DNA of 64,000 nucleotides from Calliopsis andreniformis (lineage: Eukaryota; Arthropoda; Insecta; Hymenoptera; Andrenidae): the NCBI RefSeq assembly GCF_051401765.1, contig NW_027480422.1, positions 14,774,001 to 14,838,000 of the forward strand, written 5' to 3'. Shown here in pieces: positions 1 through 12,307 of this stretch. The notes below the pieces were generated by a model. The model saw only the letters and a list, made by a program, of their open reading frames with translations, ran no database searches and had not been told where the DNA came from. The translations under genes and the position numbers were made by a program. Position 1 is the stretch's first letter; the number at the start of each line of letters is the position of its first letter.

Positions 1-1659
1 ACGCCCTACAGTTAAGCCTAGGTTGCCCGGAACGTAGAAATGACCTTTACTTTCACACTCTTTGCAAATATACATCATAGTCGATGGAAAAGCTGTTGTA
101 TTTATATTGTATTTTATGCTTCTGGCGTCGACTAATTAGGCCCTAACTATTCGACCTGGTGGAGCAACGCCCTAGCGTGAAGCCTAGGTTGCCCGGAACG
201 TAGAAATGACCATTACTTCCACACCGTTTGCAATTATTCATATTATACAGTGGAAAAACTGTTGTATTTATATTGTATTTGGTGCTCCTGGCGTTGACTT
301 CTAAGGCCCTAACTATTCGATCTGGTGGAGCAACGCTCTATAGTGAAGCCTAGGTTTCCCGGAACGTAGATATGACCATTACCTTCACGCTGCTTGCAAT
401 TATACATTTTATACGATGGAAAAACTGTTGTACTTATGTTGTAGTTTATTCCACTGGCGTTGACTTCTAAGTCCGTAGCTATTAGATCTGGTGGGGCAAC
501 GCCCTAGAGTGGAGCCTAGGTTACCCGGGACATAGAAATGTCCCGTACTTTCACACTGGTTGCAGCTTTCCTGTTATACGATGGAAAAACTGTTGCATTG
601 TTATTGTATTTTATGCTTCTGGCACTGACTTCTAAGGCCCTAACTATTCGATGTGGTGGAGCAACGCCCTAGAGTGAAGCCTAGGTTGCCCGGAACGTAG
701 AAATGACCATAGCTTTCACACTGGTTGGAATTATACCTTTTATACGATGGAAAAGCTGTTGTATTTTTATTGTATTTTATGCGTCTGGCGTTGTTTTCTA
801 AGGCCCTAACTATTCGACCTGGTGGAGCAACGCCCTAGAGTGAAGCCTAGGTTGCCCGGAACGTAGAAATGACCATCACCTTCACTCTGGTTGCAATTAT
901 TCCTGTTATACGATGGAAAAAATGTTGCATTTATATTATATTTTATGCTTCTGGCGTTGATTTCTTAGGCCCTAACTATTCGACCTGGTGGAGCAACGCC
1001 CTAGAGTGAAGCCTAGGTTGCCCGGAACGTAGAAATGACCATTACTTCCACACTGTTTGCAATTATTCATATTATACAGTGGAAAAACTGTTGTATTTAT
1101 ATTGTATTTGGTGCTCCTGGCGTTGACTTCTTAGGCCCTAGCTATTGGATCTGGTGGACCAACGCCCTAGAGTGAAGCCTAGGTTGCTCGGAACGTAGAA
1201 ATGACCTTTACTTTCACACTGTTTGCAAATATACATTATACACGATGGAAGAGCTGTTGTATTTATATTGTATTTTATGCTTCGGGCTTTGACTTCTAAG
1301 GCCCTAACTATGCGATCTGGTGGAGGAACGCCCTGCAGTTAAGCCTAGGTTGCCCGGAACGTAGAAATGACCGTTACCTTCACACTGTTTGTGATTATTC
1401 ATTTTATACGATGGTAAAACTGTTGTACTTATGTTGTATTTTATTCTTCTGGCGTTGAATTCTAAGTCCCTAGCTATTCGATCTGGTGGAGCAACGCCCT
1501 AGAGCGAAGCCTAGGTTACCCGGAACGTAGAAATGACCAGTACTTTCACACTGGTTGCAGTTATTCCTGTTATACAATGGAAAAACTGTTGCATTTTTAT
1601 TGTATTTTATGCTTCTGGTGTAGTATTCAAAGTCCCTAACTTTGCGATTTGGTGGAGCA
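1..1659 (+). repeat. HOR A, copy 1 (10 monomers, one fewer than full unit)
   Basis: This is the first copy of an 11-mer HOR, cut by the window start. Its first bases (ACGCCCTACAG, then a TTTACTTTCACACTC monomer) recur at 1660, 3485, 4813 and 5808. Compared with the full unit it lacks the monomer present at about 1830-1990, and its sequence near 125-165 joins the flanking monomers in register. From about 207 onward it matches the next copy at an offset of 1825 bp. A 1-bp loss in the GCAGCTTTCCTG segment (~566) is also found in the matching monomers near 2392 and 5544. Confidence 0.85.
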
Positions 1660-3484
1660 ACGCCCTACAGTTAAGCCTAGGTTGCCCGGAACGTAGAAAT
1701 GACCTTTACTTTCACACTCTTTGCAAATATACATCATAGTCGATGGAAAAGCTGTTGTATTTATATTGTATTTTATGCTTGTGGCATCGACTTCTTAGGC
1801 CCTAACTATTCGATCTGTAGGAACAACGCCCTAGAGTGAAGCCTAGGTTGCCCGGAACATAGAAATGACCATCACCTTCACTCTGGTTGCAATTATTCCT
1901 GTTATACGAAGGAAAAACTGTTGCATTTATATTATATTTTATGCTTCTGGCGTTGATTTCTTAGGCCCTAACTATTCGACCTGGTGGAGCAACGCCCTAG
2001 AGTGAAGCCTAGGTTGCCCGGAACGTAGAAATGACCATTACTTCCACACCGTTTGCAATTGTTCATATTATACAGTGGAAAAACTGTTGTATTTATATTG
2101 TATTTGGTGCTCCTGGCGTTGACTTCTAAGGCCCTAACTATTCGATCTGGTGGAGCAACGCTCTATAGTGAAGCCTAGGTTTCCCGGAACGTAGATATGA
2201 CCATTACCTTCACGCTGCTTGCAATTATACATTTTATACGATGGAAAAACTGTTGTACTTATGTTGTAGTTTATTCCTCTGGCGTTGAATTCTAAGTCCG
2301 TAGCTATTCGATCTGGTGGGGCAACGCCCTAGAGTGGACCCTAGGTTACCCGGGACATAGAAATGTCCCGTAATTTCGCACTGGTTGCAGCTATCCTGTT
2401 ATACGATGGAAAAACTGTTGCATTGTTATTGTATTTTATGCTTCTGGCACTGACTTCTAAGGCCCTAACTATTCGATGTAGTCGAGCAACGCCCTAGAGT
2501 GAACCCTAGGTTGCCCGGAACGTAGAAATGACCATAGCTTTCACACTGGTTGGAATTATACCTTTTATACGATGGAAAAGCTGTTGTATTTTTATTGTAG
2601 ATTATGCGTCTGGCGTTGTTTTCTAAGGCCCTAACTATTCGACCTGGTGGAGCAACGCCCTAGAGTGAAGCCTAGGTTGCCCGCAACGTAGAAATGACCA
2701 TCACCTTCACTCTGGTTGCAATTATTCCTGTTATACGATGGAAAAACTGTTGCATTTATATTATATTTTATGCTTCTGGCGTTGATTTCTTAGGCCCTAA
2801 CTATTCGACCTGGTGGAGCAACGCCCTAGAGTGAAGCCTAGGTTGCCCGGAACGTAGAAATGACCATTACTTCCACACTGTTTGCAATTATTAATATTAT
2901 ACAGTGGAAAAACTGTTGCATTTATATTGTATTTGGTGCTCCTGGCGTTGACTTCTTAGGCCCTAGCTATTGGATCTGGTGGACCAACGCCCTAGAGTGA
3001 GGCCTAGGTTGCTCGGAACGTAGAAATGACCTTTACTTTCACACTGTTTGCAAATATACATTATACACGATGGAAGAGCTGTTGTATTTATATTGTATTT
3101 TCTGCTTCGGGCGTTGACTTCTAAGGCCCTAACTATGCGATCTGGTGGAGGAACGCCCTGCAGTTAAGCCTAGGTTGCCCGGAACGTAGAAATGACCGTT
3201 ACCTTCACACTGTTTGTGATTATTCAATTTATACGATGGTAAAACTGTTGTACTTATGTTGTATTTTATTCTTCTGGCGTTGAATTCTAAGTCCCTAGCT
3301 ATTCGATCTGGTGGAGCAACGCGCTAGAGTGAAGCCTAGGTTACCCGGAACGTAGAAATGACCAGTACTTTCACACTGGTTGCAGTTATTCCTGTTATAC
3401 AATGGAAAAACTGTTGCATTTTTATTGTATTTTATGCTTCTGGTGTAGTATTCAAAGTCCCTAACTATGCGATTTGGTGGAGGA
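1660..3484 (+). repeat. HOR A, copy 2 (full 11-mer, 1825 bp)
   Basis: This is the most complete copy of the left-edge HOR: eleven monomers, 11 x 166 minus 1 bp. Signature monomers in order include the TTTACTTTCACACTC type, the CATCACCTTCACTC type, the TTCCACACCG type, the GCTTGCAATTATACA type, the TGTCCCG type, the GTTGGAATTATACC type and the CAGTACTTTCAC type. The next copies can be derived from this one by deleting whole monomers. The 1-bp deficit maps to GCAGCTATCCTG near 2392. Confidence 0.88.
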
Positions 3485-4812
3485 ACGCCCTACAGTTAAG
3501 CCTAGGTTGCCCGGAACGTAGAAATGACCTTTACTTTCACACTCTTTGCAAATATACATCATAGTCGATGGAAAAGCTGTTGTATTTATATTGTATTTTA
3601 TGCTTCTGGCGTCGACTTCTTAGGCCCTAACTATTCGATCTGTTGGAACAACGCCCTAGAGTGAAGCCTAGGTTGCCCGGAACATAGAAATGACCATCAC
3701 CTTCACTCTGGTTGCAATTATTCCTGTTATACGATGGAAAAACTGTTGCATTTATATTATATTTTATGCTTCTGGCGTTGATTTCTTAGGCCCTAACTAT
3801 TCGACCTGGTGGAGCAACGCCCTAGAGTGAAGCCTAGGTTGCCCGGAACGTAGAAATGACCATTACTTCCACACCGTTTGCAATTATTCATATTATACAG
3901 TGGAAAAACTGTTGTATTTATATTGTATTTGGTGCTCCTGGCGTTGACTTCTAAGGCCCTAACTATTCGATCTGGTGGAGCAACGCTCTATAGTGAAGCC
4001 TAGGTTTCCCGGAACGTAGATATGACCATTACCTTCACGCTGCTTGCAATTATACATTTTATACGATGGAAAAACTGTTGCATTTATATTATATTTTATG
4101 CTTCTGGCGTTGATTTCTTAGGCCCTAACCATTCGACCTGGTGGAGCAACGCCCTAGAGTGAAGCCTAGGTTGCCCGGAACGTAGAAATGACCATTACTT
4201 CCACACTGTTTGCAATTATTCATATTATACAGTGGAAAAACTGTTGTATTTATATTGTATTTGGTGCTCCTGGCGTTGACTTCTTAGGCCCTAGCTATTG
4301 GATCTGGTGGACCAACGCCCTAGAGTGAAGCCTAGGTTGCTCGGAACGTAGAAATGACCTTTACTTTCACACTGTTTGCAAATATACATTATACACGATG
4401 GAAGAGCTGTTGTATTTATATTGTATTTTATGCTTCGGGCTTTGACTTCTAAGGCCCTAACTATGCGATCTGGTGGAGGAACGCCCTGCAGTTAAGCCTA
4501 GGTTGCCCGGAACGTAGAAATGACCGTTACCTTCACACTGTTTGTGATTATTCATTTTATACGATGGTAAAACTGTTGTACTTATGTTGTATTTTATTCT
4601 TCTGGCGTTGAATTCTAAGTCCCTAGCTATTCGATCTGGTGGAGCAACGCCCTAGAGTGAAGCCTAGGTTACCCGGAACGTAGAAATGACCAGTACTTTC
4701 ACGCTGGTTGCAGTTATTCCTGTTATACAATGGAAAAACTGTTGCATTTTTATTGTATTTTATGCTTCTGGTGTAGTATTCAAAGTCCCTAACTTTGCGA
4801 TTTGGTGGAGCA
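3485..4812 (+). repeat. HOR A, copy 3 (8-mer, 1328 bp, three monomers deleted)
   Basis: It matches copy 2 at an offset of 1825 bp up to about 4062-4082. There a GCTTGCAATTATACA-type left half is joined to a GTTGCATTTATATTATA-type right half, skipping three monomers. The join lies in the shared GATGGAAAAACTGTTG segment, so the 166-bp register is kept. After the join the order of the full unit resumes. This is the expected product of unequal exchange between misaligned monomers (inference). Confidence 0.87.
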
Positions 4813-5807
4813 ACGCCCTACAGTTAAGCCTAGGTTGCCCGGAACGTAGAAATGACCTTTACTTTCACACTCTTTGCAAATATACATCATAGTCGATGGA
4901 AAAGCTGTTGTATTTATATTGTATTTTATGCTTGTGGCATCGACTTCTTAGGCCCTAACTATTCGATCTGTAGGAACAACGCCCTAGAGTGAAGCCTAGG
5001 TTGCCCGGAACATAGAAATGACCATCACCTTCACTCTGGTTGCAATTATTCCTGTTATACGAAGGAAAAACTGTTGCATTTATATTATATTTTATGCTTC
5101 TGGCGTTGATTTCTTAGGCCCTAACTATTCGACCTGGTGGAGCAACGCCCTAGAGTGAAGCCTAGGTTGCCCGGAACGTAGAAATGACCATTACTTCCAC
5201 ACCGTTTGCAATTGTTCATATTATACAGTGGAAAAACTGTTGTATTTATATTGTATTTGGTGCTCCTGGCGTTGACTTCTAAGGCCCTAACTATTCGATC
5301 TGGTGGAGCAACGCTCTATAGTGAAGCCTAGGTTTCCCGGAACGTAGATATGACCATTACCTTCACGCTGCTTGCAATTATACATTTTATACGATGGAAA
5401 AACTGTTGTACTTATGTTGTAGTTTATTCCTCTGGCGTTGAATTCTAAGTCCGTAGCTATTCGATCTGGTGGGGCAACGCCCTAGAGTGGACCCTAGGTT
5501 ACCCGGGACATAGAAATGTCCCGTAATTTCGCACTGGTTGCAGCTTTCCTGTTATACGATGGAATAGCTGTTGTATTTTTATTGTATTTTATGCGTCTGG
5601 TGTTGTTTTCTAAGGCCCTAACTATTCGACCTGGTGGAGCAACGCCCTGGAATGAAGCCTAGGCTGCCCGGAACGTAGAAATGACCATCACCTTCAGTCT
5701 GGTTGCAGTTATTCCTGTTATACAATGGAAAAACTGTTGCATTTTTATTGTATATTATGCTTCTGGTGTAGTATTCAAAGTCCCTAACTATGCGATTTGG
5801 TGGAGCA
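4813..5807 (+). repeat. HOR A, copy 4 (6-mer, 995 bp, five monomers deleted)
   Basis: A further shortened version of the 11-mer. It keeps the first monomers of the unit. One monomer is then lost at a join near 5555-5570, where GCAGCTTTCCTG runs into a monomer ending ATGCGTCTGG. Four more are lost near 5690-5705, where a CATCACCTTCA monomer runs into the right half of the CAGTACTTTCAC type. All joins are in register. The length is 6 x 166 minus the inherited 1 bp. Confidence 0.85.
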
Positions 5808-6490
5808 ACGCCCTACAGTTAAGCCTAGGTTTCCCGGAACGTAGAAATGACCTTTACTTTCACACTCTTTGCAAATATGCATCATAGTCGATGGAAAAGC
5901 TGTTGTATTTATATTGTATTTTATGCTTCTGGCATCGACTTCTTAGGCCCTAACTATTCGATCTGTTGGAACAACGCCCTAGAGTGAAGCCTAGGTTGCC
6001 CGGAACATAGAAATGACCATCACCTTCACTCTGGTTGCAATTATTCCTGTTATACGATGGAAAAACTGTTGCATTTATATTATATTTTATGCTTCTGGCG
6101 TTGATTTCTTAGGCCCTAACCATTCGACCTGGTGGAGCAACGCCCTAGAGTGAAGCCTAGGTTGCCCGGAACGTAGAAATGACCATTACTTCCACACCGT
6201 TTGCAATTATTCATATTATACAGTGGAAAAACTGTTGTATTTATATTGTATTTGGTGCTCCTGGCGTTGGCTTCTAAGGCCCTAACTATTCGATCTGGTG
6301 GAGCAACGCTCTATAGTGAAGCCTAGGTTTCCCGGAACGGAGATATGACCATTACCTTCACGCTGCTTGCAATTATACATTTTATACGATGGAAAAACTG
6401 TTGTACTTATGTTGTAGTTTATTCCTCTGGCGTTGAATTCTAAGTCCGTAGCTATTCGATCTGGTGGGGCAACGCCCTAGAGTGGAGCCT
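5808..6490 (+). repeat. HOR A, copy 5 (partial, ~4 monomers)
   Basis: The order of the 11-mer continues for about four monomers after 5808 (TTTACTTTCACACTC, CATCACCTTCACTC, TTCCACACCG and GCTTGCAATTATACA types). It ends inside a monomer near 6490, where AGTGGAGCCTAGGTT is followed by the CCGTTACTTTCAC type instead of the expected CCCGGGACATAG. The right edge of the HOR A domain is therefore here, and it does not disturb the 166-bp register. Confidence 0.8.
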
Positions 6491-9400
6491 AGGTTGCCCG
6501 GAACGTAGAAATGACCGTTACTTTCACACTGTTTGCAAATGTACATTACATACGATGGAAAAGCTGTTGTATTTATATTGTATTTTATGCTTCTGGCGTT
6601 GACTTCTTAGGCCCTAACTATTAGATCTGGTGGAGCACCGCCCTGTAGTGAAGCCTAGGTTGCCGGAACGTAGAAATGACCATAACTTTCACACTGGTTT
6701 CAATTGTTCGTTTTATACAATGGAAAAACTGTTCTATTTATTTTATATTTTATGCTTCGGGCGTTGACTTCTATGGCCCAAACTATTCGGTCTGGTGGAG
6801 CAACGCCCTAGAGTGAAGCCTAGGTTGCCCGGAACATAGAAATGACCATTACCTTCACACTGTTTGCGATTATACATTTTATACGATGGTAAAACTGTTT
6901 TACATACATCGTATTTTATGCTTCTGGCGTTGACTTCTTAGGCCCTAACTATTCGATCAGGTGGAGCAACGCCCTGGAGTGAAGCCTAGGTTGCGCTGAA
7001 CGTAGAAATGACCATTACCTTCACACTGCTTGCAAATATACATTATATACGATGGAAAAGCTGTTGTATCTATTTTGTATTTTATGCTTCTGGCGCTGAC
7101 TTCTTAGGTCCTAACTATTGGATCTGGTCGAGCAACGCCCAGGGGTGAAGTTTAGGTTGCGCGGAACGTAAAAATGACCATAAATTTTACACTGGTTTCA
7201 ATTATTCGTTTTATACAATGGAAAAACTGTTGTATTTATTTTGTATTTGGTGCTTCTGTCGTTGACTTCTTAGGCCCTAACTATTAGATCTGGTGGAGGA
7301 CCGCCCTGTAGTGAAGCATAGGTTGCGCGGAACGTAGAAATGACCTGTACTTTCACACTGGTTGCAGTTATTCCTGTTATACGATGGAAAAACTGTTGCA
7401 TTTTTATTGTATTTTATGCTTCTGCCATTGACTTCTAAGGCCCTAGCTATTCCATCTGGTGGAGCAACGCCCTAGAGTGGAGCCTAGGTCGCTCGAAACA
7501 TAGAAATGACCATTACTTTTACTCTGGTTGCAATTATTCCAGCTATACGATGGACAAACTGTTGGATTTTGATTGTACTTTATACTTCTGGCGTTGACTT
7601 CTAAGGCCCTATGTATTCGATCTGGTGTAGCAATGCCTCAGAGTTAAGTCTAGGATGCCCGCAACGTAGAAATGGCTTATACTTTCACACTGGTTGCAAT
7701 TATTCGTTTTATACGATGGAAAAACTGTTGTACTTATATAATATTTTATGTTTCAGGCGTTGACTTCTAAGGGCGTAGCTATTCGATGTGGTGGAGAAAC
7801 GCCCTAGAGTGAAGCCTAGGTTGCCCGGAAAGTAGAAATGACCATTACCTCCACACTTCTTGCAATTATTCATTTTATACAATGGAGAAACTGTTGTATT
7901 TATATTGTTTTTTATAGCTATGGCGTTGACTTCTAAGGCCGTAGCTATTCGGTGTGGTGGAGCAATGCCCTAGAGTGAAGCCTAGCATGCCCGCAACGTA
8001 GAAATGACCATATTTTTCACACTGTTTGCAATTATTACTGTTATACGATTGAAAAACTGTTGTATTTATATTGTATTTTATGCTTCTGGCGTTGACTTCT
8101 AAGGCCGCAGCTATTCGATGTGGTGGAGCAACGCCCTAGGGTGAAGCCTAGGATGCCCGGAACGTAGAAATGACCATAACTTTCACACTGGTTTCAATTA
8201 TTCGTTTTATACAATGGAAAAACTGTTCTATTTATTTTGTATTTTATGCTTCGGGCGTTGACTTCTATGGCCCTAACTATTCGACCTGGTGGAGCAACGC
8301 CCTAGAGTGAAGCCTAGGTTGCCCGGAACGTAGAAATGACCATTACCTTCACACTGTTTGCGATTATTCATTTTATACGATGGTAAAACTGTTGCATTTA
8401 TTTTGTATTTTATGCTTCTGGCATTGACTTCTAAGGCCCTAGCTATTCCATCTGGTGGAGCAACGCCCTAGAGTGGAGCCTAGGACGCCCGAAACGTGGT
8501 AATGGCCATTACTTTCACTCTGGTTGCAATTATTCCAGCTATACGATGGACAAACTGTTGGATTTTGTTTGTACTTTATGCTTTAGGCGTTGACTTCTTA
8601 GGCCCTAACTATTCGCTCTGGTCGAACAACGCCGTAGGGTGAAGCCTAGGTTGCCCGGAACGTAGAAATGACCATAACTTTCACACTGGTTGCAATTACT
8701 CGTTTTATACGATGGAAAAACTATTGTATTTATATTGTATTTTATGCTTCTGGCGTTGACTTCTAAGGCCCTAACTACTCGATGTGGTGGAGCAACGTCC
8801 TAGAGTGAAGCCTAGGTTACCCGAAACGTAGAAATGACCATAGCTTTCACACTGGTTGCAATTATTCCTGTTATACAAGTGAAAAACTGTTGTATTTATA
8901 TTGTATTTTATGCTTCTGGCGTTGACTTCTTAGGCCCTATCTATTCGATCTGGCTGAGCAACGCCCTAGAGTGTAGCCTAGGTTGCCCGGAATGTAGAAA
9001 TGACCATCACTTTCACACTGGTTGCAATTATTCTTGTTATACGATCGAAAAACTGTTGTTTTTATTTTGTATTTTATGCCTCTGGCGTTGACTCCAAAGG
9101 CCGTAGCTATGCGATGTGGTGGAGCAACACCCTAGAGTGAAGCCTAGGTTGCCCGGAACGTAGAAATGACCATGTCTTTCACACTGGTTGCAATTATTCC
9201 TGTTATACGATGGAAAAACTGTTGTACTTATATTATATTTTATGCTTCAGGCGTTGACTTCTAACGGCGTAGCTATTCGATGTGGTGGAGAAACGCCCTA
9301 GAGTGAAGCCTAGGTTGCCCGGAATGTAGAAATGACCATTACCTCCACACTGTTTGCAATTATTCATTTTATACAATTGAGAAACTGTTGTATTTATATT

Positions 9401-10149
9401 GTTTTTTATAGTTATGGCGTTGACTTCTAAGGCCGTAGCTATTCGATGTGGTGGAGCAATGCCCTAGAGTGAAGCCTAGGATGCCCGCAACGTAGAAATG
9501 ACCATGTCTTTCACACTGGTTGCAATTATTCCTGTCATACGATGGAAAAACTGTTGTACTTATATTATATTTTATGCTTCAGGCGTTGACTTCTAAGGGC
9601 GTAGCTATTCGATGTGGTGGAGAAACGCCTTATGGTGCAGCCTTGGTTGCCCGGAACGTAGAAATGACCATTGCCTTCACACTGTTTGCAAATATACATT
9701 ATATACGATGGAAAAGATGTTGTATCTATTTTGTATTTTATGCTTCAGGCGTTGACTTCTTAGGCCCTAACTATTCGCTCTGGCGGAACAACGCCGTAGG
9801 GTGAAGCCTAGGTTGCCCGGAACGTAGAAATGACCATTACCTTCACACTGTTTGCGATTATTCATTTTATACGATGGTAAAACTGTTGTACATATATCGT
9901 ATTTTATGCTTCTGGCGCTGACTTCTTAGGCCCTAACTATTCGATCAGGTGGAGCAATGCCCTAGGGTGAAGCCTAGGATGCCCGGAACGTAGAAATGAC
10001 CATAACTTTCACACTGGTTGCAATTACTCGTTTTATACGATGGAAAAACTATTGTATTTATATTGTATTTTATGTTTCTGGCGTTGACTTCTAAGGCCCT
10101 AACTATTCGATGTGGTGGAGCAACGTCCTAGAGTGAAGCCTAGGTTACC
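6491..10149 (+). repeat. Diverged monomers without a close tandem HOR
   Basis: About 22 monomers that differ from one another and show no neighbouring near-identical unit. Local relatedness exists: the pair starting with the ATG at 7838 resembles the one at 9332, nine monomers away. The monomers at 8834-9300 recur almost unchanged at 11490 (offset 2656, 16 monomers) and 13648. One monomer lost a base at about 6662 (GTTGCCGGAAC). There is no gene or foreign insertion in this stretch. Confidence 0.85.
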
Positions 10150-12307
10150 CGAAACGTAGAAATGACCATAGCTTTCACACTGGTTGCAATTATTCCTGTT
10201 ATACAAGTGAAAAACTGTTGTATTTATATTGTATTTTATGCTTCTGGCGTTGACCTCCTGGGCCCTAGCTATTCTATCTGGAGGAGCAACGCCCTAGAGT
10301 GAAGCCTAGGTTGCCCGGTATGCAGAATTGACCATCACTTTCACGCTGGTGGCAATTATTCCTGTTATACGATGGACAAACTGTTGGATTTTTAATGTAC
10401 TTTATGCTTCTGGTGTTGACTTCTAAGGCCCTATGTATTCGATCTTGTGGAGCAATGCCTCAGTGTTAAGTATAGGATGCCCGGAACGTAGAAATGTCCG
10501 TTACTTTCACACTGGTTGCAATTATTCATTTTATGCGATGGAAAAACTGTTGTACATATATCGTATTTTATGCTTCTGGCATTGACTTCTTAAGCCCTAA
10601 CTATTCGATATGGTGGAGCAACGCCCAGGGGTGAAGCCTAGGTTGCGCGGAACGTAGAAATGACCATACCTTTCACCCTGGTTTCAATTGTGCGTTTTAT
10701 ACAATGGAAAAACTGTTCTATTTATTTTGTATTTTATGCTTCGGGCGTTGACTTCTAAGGCCCCAACTATTCGATCTGGTGTAGCAACGCCCTAGAGTGA
10801 AGCCTAGGTTGCCCGGAATGTAGAATTGACCATTACCTTCACACTGTTTGCGATTATTCATTTTATACGACGGTAAAACTGTTGTACATATATCGTATTT
10901 TATGCTTCTGGCGTTGACTTCTTAGGCCCTAACTATTCGATCAGGTGGAGCAACGCCCTATGGTGCAGCCTTGGTTGCCCGGAACGTAGAAATGACCATT
11001 GCCTTCACACTGTTTGCAAATATACATTATATACGATGGAAAAGATGTTGTATCTATTTTGTATTTTATGCTTCGGGCGTTGACTTCTAAGGCCCTAACT
11101 ATTCGATCTGGTGGAGCAACGCCCTAGAGTGAAGCCTAGGTTGCCCGGAACATAGAAATGACCATTACCTTCACACTGTTTGCGATTATTCATTCTATAC
11201 GATGGCAAAACTGTTGTACATATATCGTATTTTATGCTTCTGGCGTTGACTTCTTAGGCCCTAACTATTCGATCAGGTGGAGCAATGCCCTAGGGTGAAG
11301 CCTAGGATGCCCGGAACGTAGAAATGACCATAACTTTCACACTGGTTGCAATTACTCGTTTTATACGATGGAAAAACTATTGTATTTATATTGTATTTTA
11401 TGCTTCTGGCGTTGACTTCTAAGGCCCTAACTATTCGATGTGGTGGAGCAACGTCCTAGAGTGAAGCCTAGGTTACCCGAAACGTAGAAATGACCATAGC
11501 TTTCACACTGGTTGCAATTATTCCTGTTATACAAGTGAAAAACTGTTGTATTTATATTGTATTTTATGCTTCTGGCGTTGCCTTCTTAGGCCCTATCTAT
11601 TCGATCTGGCGGAGCAACGCCCTAGAGTGTAGCCTAGGTTGCCCGGAATGTAGAAATGACCATCACTTTCACACTGGTTGCAATTATTCTTGTTATACGA
11701 TCGAAAAACTGTTGTTTTTATTTTGTATTTTATGCCTCTGGCGTTGACTCCAAAGGCCGTAGCTATTCGATGTGGTGGAGCAACGCCCTAGAGTGAAGCC
11801 TAGGTTGCCCGGAACGTAGAAATGACCATGTCTTTCACACTGGTTGCAATTATTCCTGTTATACGATGGAAAAACTGTTGTACTTATATTATATTTTATG
11901 CTTCAGGCGTTGACTTCTAAGAGCGTAGCTATTCGATGTGGTGGAGAAACGCCCTAGAGTGAAGCCTAGGTTGCCCGGAAAGTAGAAATGACCATTATCT
12001 CCACACTGTTTGCAATTATTCATTTTATACAATGGAGAAACTGTTGTATTTATATTGTTTTTTATAGTTATGGCGTTGACTTCTAAGGCCGTAGCTATTC
12101 GATGTGGTGGAGCAATGCCCTAGAGTGAAGCCTAGGATGCCCGGAACGTAGAAATGACCATATTTTTCACACTGTTTGCAATTATTCCTGTTATACGATT
12201 GAAAAACTGTTGTATTTATATTGTATTTTATGCTTCTGGCGTTGACTTCTAAGGCCGCAGCTATTCGATGTGGTGGAGCAACGCCCTAGAGTGAAGCCTA
12301 GGTTGCC
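10150..12307 (+). repeat. HOR C, 13-mer copy 1 (2158 bp)
   Basis: It matches 12308-14465 at an offset of exactly 13 x 166. Landmarks shared at this offset include the GAACATAG monomer (11151 and 13309), the odd TATGGTGCAGCCTTGG segment (10947 and 13105), TGTCCGTTACTTTC, and the ordered series starting at the ATG of 11490 and 13648. The first ~300 bp match less well than the rest, so the left edge is approximate. Confidence 0.85.

Noticed and set aside
8834..9091. Open reading frames of 63-104 codons, such as this one and its near-copies at 11490, 13648, 20945, 26422, 43027, 59590 and 62703
   Set aside because: They start at the monomer's own ATGACC (or GTGGAA just before it) and read about 1.5 monomers until a stop. 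Because 166 is not a multiple of 3, successive monomers are read in different frames. Their recurrence follows from the repeat and not from coding constraint; 1-bp indels and substitutions are tolerated freely.
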